DNA of 64,000 nucleotides from Deltaproteobacteria bacterium Ga0077539 (GTDB taxonomy: Bacteria; Myxococcota_A; Polyangia; Polyangiales; Ga0077539). Position numbers and translations under genes: made by a program. The stretch lies in contig LNEO01000113.1 in assembly GCA_001465015.1 (NCBI GenBank), forward strand, positions 1 to 64,000. Direction: 5' to 3'. The notes under the pieces were generated by a model. It saw nothing but the letters and a program-made list of their open reading frames with translations, did no database searches and had not been told where the DNA came from. Each line of letters opens with the position of its first letter. The stretch's first letter is position 1. Below are positions 45,409 through 56,300 of the stretch, piece after piece.

Positions 45409-48400
45409 ATGGTGTCCCGCGCTCGCGCCGCTCCCGAAAGCCCCGCCACCGCAGGACGGGATGACCGCTCGCCTGCTCCGCCCCGAAGCGCTGAAAGGCC
45501 CGTCGGTCCGCGAAGAACCGGCCCGTCCAACGGAACGACCGGCGCGATCGCTCCCGTCGAGCCCCCACCTGTCGCAGGCAAGCGGCACGAAGTTCTCGGG
45601 CTCGTCGCCCTGGCGCTCGCGTCCCTCTCGGGCCTGGCGCTCGCGAGCTACGACTCGCGCGGCGGGCGGGACTGGGTTGGCCCGGCGGGCGCGACCGTCG
45701 CCGAGGCGCTCGTCGCGGTGCTCGGGACGGCTTCGGTTCTGGTCCCCGTCGCGCTCTTGGTGCAGAGCATCCAGTTTTTTCGCCGCACGACGCAGCCCGT
45801 CCGTCCGCTGAGAGTGCTCGGGACGGTCGCGATCGTCGTGACCATCGCGACCGCGCTTCACCTCACGCTCGGCGAGCGTCCCGTCCTCGGGCACCTCGCT
45901 GCTGGAGGCCTCATCGGCGTCTCGACCGGCGAGACGCTTCGCGCCGTGCTCGGAACGGCTGGCGCGCATCTCGTCGTGCTCACCGCGCTGCTCGTCGCCC
46001 TCGTGGTTCGCACGCGCCTGAGCGTCGTCGCGTTCGCGAGGGGCGCAGGCCGCGCGGGAGCGAAGACGGGCCACTTCGCCAAAGAGGGCGTCGTGACCGT
46101 CGCGCGCGCATGGAACAAAGCGCGCGTCGAGGACGAGGCGTCCGACGACATCGCTGACGGCCCTCGCGTTGTCCCTGCAGAAGACCGCGTCGAAAAGGCT
46201 CTCTCGGACGTGCTCGACACGCACGATGAGGGGCTGGACTCGTTCGACGCACCTGCAGGCGAGCTGACTTCTTCGCGAGATCCTGCCGGCGCCGAGCTGT
46301 TTGCATCCAACGCCGCAGCGAGCCCAGCGGCGCTCTTCGCGCCCGAGCAGCACGACAGTCCGCCGCGCTCGTCGAACGGACCGCCCGACGTTCTCGCCCT
46401 CGACGACGCGTTTTCGCCTCCGACACCAGAGGCAGCCGCGCCCGTCGAGCTGTCCAACAAGAAGCGACCGAGCAAGAAGAGCGCGCCGCCGCCGGTCGCG
46501 CCCGCTCTCGGCGTCGCGATCGCAGCGCCCGAAGTGAACAACGACGGCGCGCGCGTCGCGCGAGCGCCCGTCTCGACCCCGCCGATGCCGCCGATCGTGA
46601 TCGCTCCTTCGATGCAACCTCCAGCGCAGCTCGAGCTCGATCCCGCGCGCATCGCAGAAGCCGACAGCGCGCTGCTCATGGATCTTCCTCGCGCAGATAC
46701 GAAGGGCCGTCCGACGCCTGTCGAGGCCTTGACCGCCGCAGACTCGCCCGCGCCAAAGCGCCGCGCTGCCCGCCGCGTCGCGCGCGCTGTCGTCGTCGAG
46801 GGTGACCCGCTCCCGCCGGCCGCGGTCGCGCCGATCGACGCGGCCCCCGCTGTGATCGTGCCGCCGCCGATCGTCGCCGCACCGAAGCCCGCTCCACGCG
46901 TGAGCGTCTCGCCGCCGGCGCAGCCGACTCCACCCGCGACGCAACCGGCGAAGTCTGTCCCTCCGCCCGCGCCCACGGCGGACGTAGCCGCGCTCGATCC
47001 GCTGCCGATCGTGTCGCACGAAGAAGAGATCGCCGCGGCGCTCGAGACTCCGCCCGAGTCTGCGCCCCCGCCGCGCGTCGCGGTGAGCGCGCCGGTCGAC
47101 TACCTCTTTCCCTCGGCCGGGCTGCTCACTGCGGCGCCGCGCGACGGCATCACGGTGGACGAGACGGCGCTGCGCGCCCAGGCCGAACGTCTCGTAAAGA
47201 CTCTGAAAGATTACCAAATCGAGGGTGAGATCGCCGAGATTCACCCGGGCCCGGTCGTCACGACGTTCGAGTTTGTTCCGACCGCAGGGACAAAGCTCAC
47301 GCGCATCGCGGCGCGCTCGGATGACATCGCGATGTCGCTGGCGGTGAACAAGGTTCGAATCGTCGCTCCGATCCCTGGCAAGGGCCGGGTCGGCTTCGAG
47401 ATCCCGAACCCGTCGCGCAAGACCGTGTTCTTTCGAGAGCTCGTCGAGACCGAGGCGTTCAGCAAGCTCGGCGGCGCGTTGCCGGTCGCGCTCGGAAAGG
47501 ACGTCGTCGGCGCTCCTTTCTTCTCGGACCTCGCGTCGATGCCGCACCTGATCGTCGCTGGCGCGACCGGACAGGGAAAATCCGTCGGCCTCAACGTGAT
47601 GCTCTGCTCGCTGCTCTACAAGCGAACGCCTGAGGACGTTCGACTGTTGATGATCGACCCGAAGATGGTCGAGCTCGCTGTGTACGACGGCATTCCTCAC
47701 ATGCTGTTGCCGGTCGTCACGGACATGAAGAAGGCCGCGCTGGCGCTGCGGTGGGTCGTCGACGAGATGGAGCGGCGGTACACGCTCTTCGCGCAGACCG
47801 GCTCGCGCAACATCGGCTCGTACAACGAGCGGGTGGCCAAGGCGATCGAGACGGGCGTTCCTTTGAAGGGCCTCGCGGGGCCGGTTCGAACGAAACAGAC
47901 GGGAACAACCACAGACGTGTCCAAGTCCCCCGACGCAGCGCCGGACAGCGCTCCGCCGGACCCCACCCGGCTGCCGTTCATCGTTGTTGTCGTCGACGAG
48001 TTCGCGGATCTCATGATGGTCGCAGGAAAAGAGGTCGAAGCCGCCGTCGCCCGCCTCGCGCAAAAGGCCCGCGCCGCAGGAATTCACGTGATCTTGGCGA
48101 CGCAGCGCCCGTCGGTCGACGTGATCACTGGCATGATCAAGGCCAATTTCCCGTCTCGGGTCGGGTTCAAAGTCACCTCGAAGGTGGACTCGAGGACGAT
48201 CCTCGACCAGCAAGGCGCGGAGAACCTGCTCGGAAAGGGCGACATGTTGATCCTTCCTCCGGGTTCGAGCGACCTGCGCCGTGTTCACTGCGCGTTCGTC
48301 TCGGAGGACGAGGTTCAAGCGATCGCCGACCACTGGAGAAATCAGGGCGTGCCGACGTATGACGACGAGATCCTCCGCCCGCGCGAGGAGGACCAGGAGA

Positions 48401-48615
48401 ACGCTGGTGAAGAGCCCGAGATCAAGGTCCCCGCAGAGAAGTACGAGAAGGCTGTCGCCCTCGTGCTCTCGTCCCGACGCTGCTCGGTCTCGTGGATCCA
48501 GCGGCAGCTCGCCATCGGATACAACGTCGCAGCGCGAATCGTCGAGCGAATGGAGCGCGACGGCATCGTGTCCGCTCCGCGAGGCCCCGGAAAAGACCGA
48601 GAAGTCCTCGGTTGA
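45409..48615 (+). CDS. ftsK: DNA translocase FtsK/SpoIIIE family
   Basis: FtsK pumps DNA through the closing division septum. The 1068-residue product has about four membrane helices in residues 45-200 (from HEVLGLVALALASLSGLALA). A long Pro/Ala-rich linker spans about 200-560, and then comes the RecA-like motor. Motor features: PGPVVTTFEFVPTAGTKLTR, Walker A GATGQGKSVGLN, LMIDPKMVELAVYDGIPHML, Walker B FIVVVVDEFADLMM, HVILATQRPSVDVITGMIK and RVGFKVTSKVDSRTILDQQG. The C-terminal winged-helix gamma domain (SVSWIQRQLAIGYNVAARIV) would recognise orienting sequences on the chromosome. The Walker A has Gln where Ser is usual. GGGAG eight bases before ATG 45409 sets the start. Confidence 0.96.
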   Translation: MVSRARAAPESPATAGRDDRSPAPPRSAERPVGPRRTGPSNGTTGAIAPVEPPPVAGKRHEVLGLVALALASLSGLALASYDSRGGRDWVGPAGATVAEALVAVLGTASVLVPVALLVQSIQFFRRTTQPVRPLRVLGTVAIVVTIATALHLTLGERPVLGHLAAGGLIGVSTGETLRAVLGTAGAHLVVLTALLVALVVRTRLSVVAFARGAGRAGAKTGHFAKEGVVTVARAWNKARVEDEASDDIADGPRVVPAEDRVEKALSDVLDTHDEGLDSFDAPAGELTSSRDPAGAELFASNAAASPAALFAPEQHDSPPRSSNGPPDVLALDDAFSPPTPEAAAPVELSNKKRPSKKSAPPPVAPALGVAIAAPEVNNDGARVARAPVSTPPMPPIVIAPSMQPPAQLELDPARIAEADSALLMDLPRADTKGRPTPVEALTAADSPAPKRRAARRVARAVVVEGDPLPPAAVAPIDAAPAVIVPPPIVAAPKPAPRVSVSPPAQPTPPATQPAKSVPPPAPTADVAALDPLPIVSHEEEIAAALETPPESAPPPRVAVSAPVDYLFPSAGLLTAAPRDGITVDETALRAQAERLVKTLKDYQIEGEIAEIHPGPVVTTFEFVPTAGTKLTRIAARSDDIAMSLAVNKVRIVAPIPGKGRVGFEIPNPSRKTVFFRELVETEAFSKLGGALPVALGKDVVGAPFFSDLASMPHLIVAGATGQGKSVGLNVMLCSLLYKRTPEDVRLLMIDPKMVELAVYDGIPHMLLPVVTDMKKAALALRWVVDEMERRYTLFAQTGSRNIGSYNERVAKAIETGVPLKGLAGPVRTKQTGTTTDVSKSPDAAPDSAPPDPTRLPFIVVVVDEFADLMMVAGKEVEAAVARLAQKARAAGIHVILATQRPSVDVITGMIKANFPSRVGFKVTSKVDSRTILDQQGAENLLGKGDMLILPPGSSDLRRVHCAFVSEDEVQAIADHWRNQGVPTYDDEILRPREEDQENAGEEPEIKVPAEKYEKAVALVLSSRRCSVSWIQRQLAIGYNVAARIVERMERDGIVSAPRGPGKDREVLG

Positions 48616-48673
48616 CCTCGAGGCGCGCACATCGGCTAGTCGAGGCGGGCGGCGAAGCGGTACGGTCCTCCGT

Positions 48674-49810
48674 GTGCGATCGATCGCGGTGAAGCTTGCC
48701 CTCGTGCTCTCGGGCGTCGTGACGACTACAGTGCTCTGGACGCCGAACGCGCAAGCGCAGAGCGCGCAGCTCGTCGTGACGTTTCCGTTCGTCGGAAACG
48801 CCACCGAGGAGCTGCTCGATACGTCGTATCTCGCGGCGCGCGCCGCGCTCGCCGCGCGCGGAGCGACCGTGCCCGAACGGAGCACTGTGCGTGCTGCGCT
48901 GCCGGTGGCTCCGCCGACGGACACCGCCGGCATCGTGGCCTTCGGGCGCTCGATGGGCGGGACGCACGTCCTCACGGGTCGGGTCACGCCGCTCACTGGC
49001 CAGTACAACCTCGAGCTGCGCCTCTACGACGTGTCCAACTCTCGAACCGCGACGGTGAGCGAGAACGTCGGACTCCAGGAGGAGGGCGAGGTCATCGCGC
49101 AAATGGTCGCGCGGTTGTTTGTGCCTGGCGCGATGCAACCCTCGCCCGAAGAGCAAGCGCGCATCGACGCCGAGCGCCGGAGGCAAGAAGAAGAGCGCCG
49201 CGCCGCAGAAGAAGCGCGCCAACGCGAAGCAGAAGCGGCCCGCGAGCGCGAGCGACTCGCGCGCGAAGCAGAGCGACGTCGGCGCGCCGAGGCCGAGCTC
49301 GCGCGACAGGTCAACAATCGTTTCGCAGCGGGTGGGCTCGTGTCGGTGTCCCTCGTCGGTCAGGTCGGCGCGCGCGTGACGGCGCCGACGGGGACCCGTC
49401 CGCCCGGAGCGCCCATGCCCACGTCGCTGGCGGCGGGATTTCGCGCCGAGGGCAGCTACGCGATCGCGCCTCGGTGGGGCATCGAGCTCGGCGGAACGAT
49501 CGGCGTCACCACGTCGCCGTCCGTCGCGCTGTTGTTCGCCCCGGTCGCGCGAGTGAACTTTCCCGTGCGTGGACCGCTGCCGTTGCGCGGTTCGGTTGGG
49601 CTCGCCGCAGGTCTCTACGCGAGCACGAGCGGCAATCAGGTCGCTACGTTCTGGGGCGCGATCGATGGTCGCGTCGAGTACGACATCGTACCTGCGTTTA
49701 CGCTCGTGGCGGGCGCTGTCGTGGACCTTGCGCCAGGAGCGCTCGTCAACGTCAGCGGTACGCTTGGTCTGCGGTTGCACTTCGGCGAGCCATCGCCGAC
49801 GACGCCCTGA
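48674..49810 (+). CDS. Exported protein with TolB-like N-domain, coiled coil and predicted outer-membrane barrel
   Basis: The GTG at 48674 gives MRSIAVKLALVLSGVVTTTV and a signal peptide ending near NAQA. The 378-residue product then has a TolB-N/CsgG-like section (GTHVLTGRVTPLTGQYNLEL). A long charged coiled coil follows (EEQARIDAERRRQEEERRAA), and the C-terminal 140 residues carry alternating strands. They end with LRLHF followed by a short GEPSPTTP tail, a pattern of outer-membrane barrels. This combination could link the inner face of the outer membrane to the periplasm. No family name could be fixed. It follows ftsK by 58 bases. Confidence 0.72.
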   Translation: MRSIAVKLALVLSGVVTTTVLWTPNAQAQSAQLVVTFPFVGNATEELLDTSYLAARAALAARGATVPERSTVRAALPVAPPTDTAGIVAFGRSMGGTHVLTGRVTPLTGQYNLELRLYDVSNSRTATVSENVGLQEEGEVIAQMVARLFVPGAMQPSPEEQARIDAERRRQEEERRAAEEARQREAEAARERERLAREAERRRRAEAELARQVNNRFAAGGLVSVSLVGQVGARVTAPTGTRPPGAPMPTSLAAGFRAEGSYAIAPRWGIELGGTIGVTTSPSVALLFAPVARVNFPVRGPLPLRGSVGLAAGLYASTSGNQVATFWGAIDGRVEYDIVPAFTLVAGAVVDLAPGALVNVSGTLGLRLHFGEPSPTTP

Positions 49811-49824
49811 TACCGTTCGGAATC

Positions 49825-51042
49825 GTGAGCCGAACGTGGGTACTTTGCGCGCTCCTGGTGGCGAGCGCGCCAGCGTGCGAGACCGCTGTTCGCCTGGGAA
49901 ACACCGGGCCAAACGTCACCGCGTCTTCCGGTGGCACCCCATCGCCCGCGCGTTGCGAATACACCGTGCGCGAGCTCCCCGCGGAGACCGAGCGCGTCTC
50001 GACGGTGCGACCCGATCAGGCGCGGCGATGGCTGACGGACTCGTCCTTCATCGAGCGCGAACAGTGCCCCGCGCAGCTCGCGAGGATCGTGGTCGAGTTC
50101 GCAGATGGCGACGTCATTCCCAGTGAAAACGATGTCCGATCCGCGCTGCGCGCCGTCGTGCGAGCGCCGAACAACGGCCCGGACTCGGTCGCGTGGGACA
50201 TTCAGCACGACGGTCACCACGTGCGCGCGCACATCCTCACCACCCTCCTCGCTCGCCGCGGGTGGAACGCGCACAAGCTCTTCGTCATCGGAGAGCTCGC
50301 CCCGCGCGACGTCGATCAACGCTATCTCCGCCGCGGCGGAATGCTCTTCGACGGGCAAACCACGCCGGATCCGCGTCAGGCTCGTCGGTGGCTCTGGCAC
50401 GTCGCGCCGCTCATCGTCGTGCGCGTCGACGGCCGCGCGGCTGCGAGCTTCGCGTGCCCCGACGACCGTGAACAGCGCTGCGCGCTGCGCGTGCTCGACC
50501 CGAGCATCCGCGCCGGGCGAGCGACGGCGACGACCGATGATGCGATGGGGCTGTTTCTGTTGAGCGACTGGCTTCGCGCGCTGAGACCGCAAGAGAGCGA
50601 CGCGCGACAGGGCCTCTCGCTCGAGCTCGCGAGGCGCTCGCAGATGCTCCCTCGCTCGGTTCACGGCGGATCGAGCGCCACGGTGAGCGAGCTGGTCGTC
50701 ACCGAGTCCGAGCAGTGCCCCATCGGCGCCGACGCGCTCGCTTCGCGGCGCAGCGCCCTGCGCGCGAGCCGCCACGGCGACGCGCAGGCCGCCTATCGCG
50801 CCGTGCTCTCTGTGCGCCCCGCGAGCGCCGAAGCGCCAGCGATGGTCGAGCTCGAGGGGATCAACGAGACGCTCATCGTGCGCGATGCTTCGATGCTCGC
50901 GAGCCTCGAGCAAGCGCGCTCGAGCGGATCGCTCGCATCCGTCACGTACGCCGACGCCACGAGCGAGGTGCGCACCGTTCGCGTCGAGAGCAGCACCGCG
51001 CCGAGCGCGTGCCTTCGCGCTGCGATTTCGCTCGGCGATTGA
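49825..51042 (+). CDS. Lipoprotein with protein-glutaminase-like domain, catalytic Cys replaced
   Basis: The GTG at 49825 gives MSRTWVLCALLVASAPACET, a lipoprotein signal. The 405-residue product carries a region that follows bacterial protein-glutaminases: DGHHVRAHILTTLLARRGW (from residue 129), WLWHVAPLIVV (His192) and VLDPSIRAG (Asp225). In the known Chryseobacterium enzyme the first block reads NGCYARAH with the catalytic Cys at the third place; here that place is His131. The other two catalytic residues are kept. I infer a non-thiol variant or binding protein. The C-terminus lacks similarity. It follows the barrel gene by 14 bases. Confidence 0.72.
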   Translation: MSRTWVLCALLVASAPACETAVRLGNTGPNVTASSGGTPSPARCEYTVRELPAETERVSTVRPDQARRWLTDSSFIEREQCPAQLARIVVEFADGDVIPSENDVRSALRAVVRAPNNGPDSVAWDIQHDGHHVRAHILTTLLARRGWNAHKLFVIGELAPRDVDQRYLRRGGMLFDGQTTPDPRQARRWLWHVAPLIVVRVDGRAAASFACPDDREQRCALRVLDPSIRAGRATATTDDAMGLFLLSDWLRALRPQESDARQGLSLELARRSQMLPRSVHGGSSATVSELVVTESEQCPIGADALASRRSALRASRHGDAQAAYRAVLSVRPASAEAPAMVELEGINETLIVRDASMLASLEQARSSGSLASVTYADATSEVRTVRVESSTAPSACLRAAISLGD

Positions 51043-51056
51043 TCGAGCGCTGTCGC

Positions 51057-53213
51057 TTACGGCGCGCCTGCGTCGCCGCTCGGTCTCGCCGCGCTCGGCG
51101 CGAGTCGCCGATCGAGGTCCCACGCCACGTGGTACTCGTTGTAATAGAGCATGTCCGTTTGAATCGTGCTCCGCAGGTGACCGATCGCGGCGGAGCGATC
51201 GTTCGCGATCAGCCCGTGAAGCGCCTCGTAGAAGTGCGCTTCTGCACGCTGTCCGGCGCTCGTCGCGTGCGACGCGAGCTGCTCGAACGTGAGCACTCCC
51301 GCCGCGCGTTGCGCGAGCCTTGCGGTCCACGGCGATCGCTCGCCAGCTTGCGTCGCGATGGTGCGAAGCGCCGCGAGCGCGGCCTCGTCCTCCGCGCCCG
51401 CGAGCTTCGAGCTTGCCCAGCCCCACAGCGCGAAGTACGTCTCCCAGTTGCGATCGAGCGTGAGCCTGCCGCGCGCAGCGCGCGCGACGCGCGCGGCGTC
51501 TGCCCAACGCTCTCGGCTCATGAAGAACACGACGGCGCTGGTCGCCACGGCGCGGTCGTCCGGCGCTGCGGCGAGCGCTTGATCCCAGCTCTCCTTGGCG
51601 ACTTCCGCGCGGCCGAGCCCGTCCGCCGCGAGGGCGTGCTGCATCAGCGCGCGGGCCTTTCGATCTCCTTCGAGCGAACGCGCGAGGGCAGCGAAGGCGG
51701 CTTCGGCCTGCGTGTAGAGCGCGGTCGCCGCGGCGCCGTTCACCAACTCGAGCGCCTGCGCGCGGCGCAGCTGCAAGAGCGGGAGCACCTCGCTGCTGCT
51801 CTCGTCGGACGCCACCGGGAGCCTGCTCGCTTGTTCGAGGATCGTGTCGGCGCGACGACCATCGCCTCGTCGCCAGGCGATTTCTGCGCGAAGCATCAGC
51901 GCGCCCCGCGGAGGTCGGGCGGCGCGCGCGGCGCGTTCGAGCAGCTCTTCCGCGGCGCTCAAGCGCGCAGCGCCGACTTCGAAGTGGGCCGCAGCGAGGT
52001 CGATGTCTGCCTCGTCGAGCGGCGCGGCGCGGCCCGAGAACCGTCGAGACCATTCGGCGCTGAGCGCGCGTAGCTGCGCGATCGCGGCCCGTCCTGCGTC
52101 GGTGTTCTCCGAGCTCACGTCGGTCTCGAGCCAGCGCGCGGTGGCTGCGATGGCGCGGCCGAGCTGCTCGGGATCGTCGGGGCGCAGTCGCGCGGCCGCC
52201 TCGTGGTGCATCGCGCACAGGCCGTGCTCTTCGTCGCGGTCTGCCGCGACCGCGAGGCACGCCGCGAAGCGCGGGTCGTCACGAAAGAGGCGACGCCCGG
52301 CGCGGCACACGCCCGCCATGGCAGTGTTGTCCACGCGTTCGAGCTGCTGGGCGAGGGCGATGTATCCCTCGGCCGAGCCGTCCGCGATGACCGCGTTGAG
52401 CACCGCGGCGAGCCCGCGACTTCCAGAGCCTGTCATCTCTTCGGTGTGCTGCGCGGCGCCAGCCACGTCGCCGATTCGGAGATGGAGAATGGTTACGTCG
52501 ATGATCGGGCGCTCGACGGCGCGCCGAAGTGGAACGAGCTCGTCCGGTGTTCGGGGCTCTGGCGTGGGCCGAGTGATTTCGCGAAGCGCTTCGGCGCGGC
52601 GCTGCTGCGAGTGCTCGCGCGAGCGATCGACGAGCGAGCGCTCAGGGAGGATCCTCGCGACTTCGCGGAAGATTTCGGACATCTCCGCGTGAAACACCCA
52701 TGGAGATCGATATTCGCGTCGGTTGGACTCTCCCCAGCGGAGGACCTCTTGGAATCGATCCGACGCGTCGCGGTCCGGCGTTCGGAGCAGGGTGAGCACC
52801 CGGTTTGCCGCCAGGACGCGGGGCTCGTCGCCGCGGGGGCTCGCCAGCTCGAGCAGCCCTCGCGCGAGCGGCGCGAGCGCGTCGGGGAGCTGGCCGCTGC
52901 GCAGCTCGTCAGGCGTGTAGTGCACGAGGGCGCCGTGCATCGCGTTGACGGCGCGATCGTAGTCGCCGGCTCCCAAGCGCTCGATGCCTCGCGTCGCCCA
53001 GTGACCGGCGATCGCGTCCCGCAACGGACGATTTCCGGCCGTCGCCTGCTCCTCGTCCATCCTTCGCACGAGCGCGGCGAAATTCGCTCCAGTGACCGCG
53101 GTGGGGGCGGCGGTCCGCTCGTTGTCAGGGAGCGTCGAGCGCCCTTGAACCGGCGGGCGGCACGCCGAAACACTCACCGCCAGCGCGAGTAGCAGTCCAG
53201 ACTCGAATCGCAT
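51057..53213 (-). CDS. TPR-type lipoprotein
   Basis: The 718-residue protein has a lipoprotein signal (MRFESGLLLALAVSVSAC). The rest is all-helical with TPR-like pairs: GIERLGAGDYDRAVNAMHGA, AAHFEVGAARLSAAEELLER and KESWDQALAAAPDDRAVATS. TPR lipoproteins are scaffolds for envelope protein complexes; no partner is known. It is convergent with the glutaminase-like gene (14-base gap) and divergent from the kinase gene. Confidence 0.8.
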   Translation of the reverse strand: MRFESGLLLALAVSVSACRPPVQGRSTLPDNERTAAPTAVTGANFAALVRRMDEEQATAGNRPLRDAIAGHWATRGIERLGAGDYDRAVNAMHGALVHYTPDELRSGQLPDALAPLARGLLELASPRGDEPRVLAANRVLTLLRTPDRDASDRFQEVLRWGESNRREYRSPWVFHAEMSEIFREVARILPERSLVDRSREHSQQRRAEALREITRPTPEPRTPDELVPLRRAVERPIIDVTILHLRIGDVAGAAQHTEEMTGSGSRGLAAVLNAVIADGSAEGYIALAQQLERVDNTAMAGVCRAGRRLFRDDPRFAACLAVAADRDEEHGLCAMHHEAAARLRPDDPEQLGRAIAATARWLETDVSSENTDAGRAAIAQLRALSAEWSRRFSGRAAPLDEADIDLAAAHFEVGAARLSAAEELLERAARAARPPRGALMLRAEIAWRRGDGRRADTILEQASRLPVASDESSSEVLPLLQLRRAQALELVNGAAATALYTQAEAAFAALARSLEGDRKARALMQHALAADGLGRAEVAKESWDQALAAAPDDRAVATSAVVFFMSRERWADAARVARAARGRLTLDRNWETYFALWGWASSKLAGAEDEAALAALRTIATQAGERSPWTARLAQRAAGVLTFEQLASHATSAGQRAEAHFYEALHGLIANDRSAAIGHLRSTIQTDMLYYNEYHVAWDLDRRLAPSAARPSGDAGAP

Positions 53214-53323
53214 CAGCGCCCGAACGCTACCGCACGAACTCGCTCTGTGCTCGCCCCATTCGCGCTCGCCCCGAAAGCACGTAACGCTCGGTTGTGGCTC
53301 GCAGCGGCACCCCTATTCTCGGT

Positions 53324-56300
53324 ATGCTGCTCTCGCCTGAGCTTTCGATGACAGAGACGACGCTTCTGTTCGGCAAATACAAGCTGCTCGAGCTTATCGC
53401 TCGCGGCGGCATGGCCGAGGTATTCAAGGCGAAGAGCTTTGGCGCCGACGGCTTCGAGAAGGTCGTCGTCATCAAGCGAATCCTTCCTGAGTTGGCTCAG
53501 AACCAGCAGTTCGTCGAGATGGCGATCAACGAGGCCAAGCTCGCCGTCGCGCTGTCCCACGCGAACATCGTGCAGGTCTTCGACCTCGGCCGCGAGGAGG
53601 ACACCTACTTCATCGTGATGGAGTACGTGCACGGGATGGATTTCGCCGACGCGCTGAGGCGTTCGCGAAAGCGTGGCGAGCGAGCGCCAGTCGAGCTGTG
53701 CGTCTACACGTGCTCCGAGACCGCCCGCGCGCTCGACTACGCGCACCGACGACGCGACGCGCAGCTCCGTCCGCTCAACATCGTTCACCGGGATATCTCG
53801 CCACAGAACCTCCTTCTCTCGTTCGAGGGCGAGGTGAAGGTCACTGACTTCGGCATCGCCAAGGCGCGAACGTCGATCGAAGAGGCCGGCACCATCAAGG
53901 GCAAGTACGCGTACATGGCCCCCGAGCAGGCCAAGGGGCAGCCCGTCGACGCGCGGGCCGACGTGTTCGCGCTCGGCGTGGTCCTCTACGAATCGCTCAT
54001 CGGAAAGAACCCGTTTCAAGAGCGCACCGCGTACGAGACGTTGCGCAGGGTGCAGGCGGGCGAGAAGGTTCCTCTCGCGATCGCGTGGCCCGAGTGCCCC
54101 GAAGAGCTGGCGCGCATCGTCGAGAAGGCGATGCACCCAGACCGCGAGAAGCGCCACGCTTCTGCCGCAAAGCTCTATGAAGACCTCGCGGGATTTCTCT
54201 ACTCGTCGCGAAAGCGCGTGACCTCGCACGACATGGCCGAGTGGCTCGAGCGCCTTCGCGACGACGCCGGCCAGACCAACGAAGCTGATCGCGTGCGAGA
54301 CGCGCTCGAGGACGCTGGGCGATCGAGCGTTCGAACCCCCGTCGAGATCCCGGCGAGCAGCTCGAGACCGGGACCGAGCACCAGCACCGGACGTGGGCGA
54401 ACGTCGCTCGAGCGCCGAGACGCGACGCTCTTGTGCGCGGATTTTCCTGCGCACGTTGCGAAGTTGACCGAGCCGCTCGCCGCGATCGCCACGCGGTACG
54501 GAGGCGAGGTGGTCGCGCACGACGACGAGCACACCGTGTGGCTCTTCGGCGCGAGCGCGACCGATGGCCGCGACACCGAGGCCGCCGCGCGCGCCGCTCT
54601 CAAGCTGCGGCAAACGCTCGCTCGCGATCCGCGGCTCGCGGACGTGGGCGTCGGCTTGCACGCGGCGCGCATCCATGTGCGCCTCGACGGAACGATCGAG
54701 CGCGACCAGTGGTACACGAGCGCGCTCGCAGTCGTGCGTGACCTCGCACGCGCCGCGCCGTCGAAGGTGTACGCCAGCGAACCCGTAGGGCGAATCCTCG
54801 GCGACACGTTCGTGCTCGACGCCATTCGCACCCGCGAGCCGGGGCTCGAGCGCGTCGCTGGCACGACGCTGCTGCTCGGCCCAGCTCGCTCGGCGCACGA
54901 GGGCGCGAGGCGCAAGTTCGTCGGCCGCAAAGAGCCCTTTCGAAAGATGGGAGACCTCTTCGCGCGCGCCGGTCGGCACGGCGTGCACGCGATCGCCGTC
55001 GTCGCGGAGCCCGGCGTGGGCAAGACGCGCTTTCTCGGAGAGGTCGAGTATCGGCTCCGCCGCATGAATCACCCGATGAACTGGTATTCGGCGGTGTGTC
55101 TTCCGTCAGACCGAGAGGTTCCCGGCGCCGCGGTCGCGGGCATCTTTCGGGCGATCCTCGCCATCGACGAGACCGACCTCGAGAGCGTCGTCCGCGAGAG
55201 GACCGGTCGGCTTCGCGAGCTCGGGCTCAACCCGGACGAGATGGCCGCGGTTTCTCGGGTGCTCGGACTGTCGCTCGAGCAAGAGCCGGCCGCTGCCGGT
55301 CGCCCGTTGCGCAGCGCGCTCATGCGCGTGGCTGCGTCGCTCGCTCGCGATCGCCTCACCATCCTCATGTGGGACAGCGCCGAGCACATGGACGACGAGT
55401 CCCAGGCGCTCGTGGACGAGCTCGTGCGCAACGCAGGCAGGGCGCGGCTGGTCGTCGTCGTCGCCTGTCGCGCTGGCTTCGTCTACGCGTGGAAGGACGC
55501 GCCGGCGGTCTCCGAAATCGTGCTCGGGCCCCTCACCGACGAGGACATGCGCTCGCTGATCGCGCTTCGGCTCGGCGTCGCAGAGAACATCCTGCCCCGT
55601 GAGCTCGTCGAGGAAGTCGCCGCCAAGAGCTCGGGCAATCCGCTGTTCATCGAAGAGCACCTGCGCTCGCTCGTCGACGCGGGCGCCGTCGAAGTGCGGG
55701 ATCAGACCGTCGCGTTTCGTCGCTCGGTCGCTGAGGTCGAGGTGCCCAAGACGCTTCGCGGTCTCGTGAGCGCCGAGATCGCCAGGCTCACGCAAGCCCA
55801 GCGAACGCTCTTGCAAGTCGCCAGCGTGCTCGGTCCGCGCTGGTCCGAAGAGCTCCTCGCGGAGACCTCTGCGATTCCCCCGTCCGAGCTCATCGAGACG
55901 CTTCGCTCGCTCGTCGCTCGAGGCTCGCTCGCTGTCTTCGGAGGCGAGTACGCGTTTGCTCACGAGATGCGGCGCGAAGTCGTCTACGAGAGCCTCGCGC
56001 TCGAGACGCGCCGAGAGCTGCACGCCACGGTGGCCGCGGTCGTCGAGCGGCTCTATGCCGATCGGCTCGACGAGATGAGCGAGCGCCTCGCCCTTCACTA
56101 TCGCGAGTGCAACGACCGCGCGAAGGCGATTCACTACCTCGAACGCGCCGGGCGCAAGCGCCACGCAGAGCGAGCGTTCGCCGCGGCTGCGGTGCACTTC
56201 GCGCGCGCCGTCGAGCTTGCGCAGGCCGCGCCGCGACCGGACACCGACCACGTTCTCGGGTTGTACGCGCAGCTCGCGGAGTCCGCGGTCGAGGGCGGGC

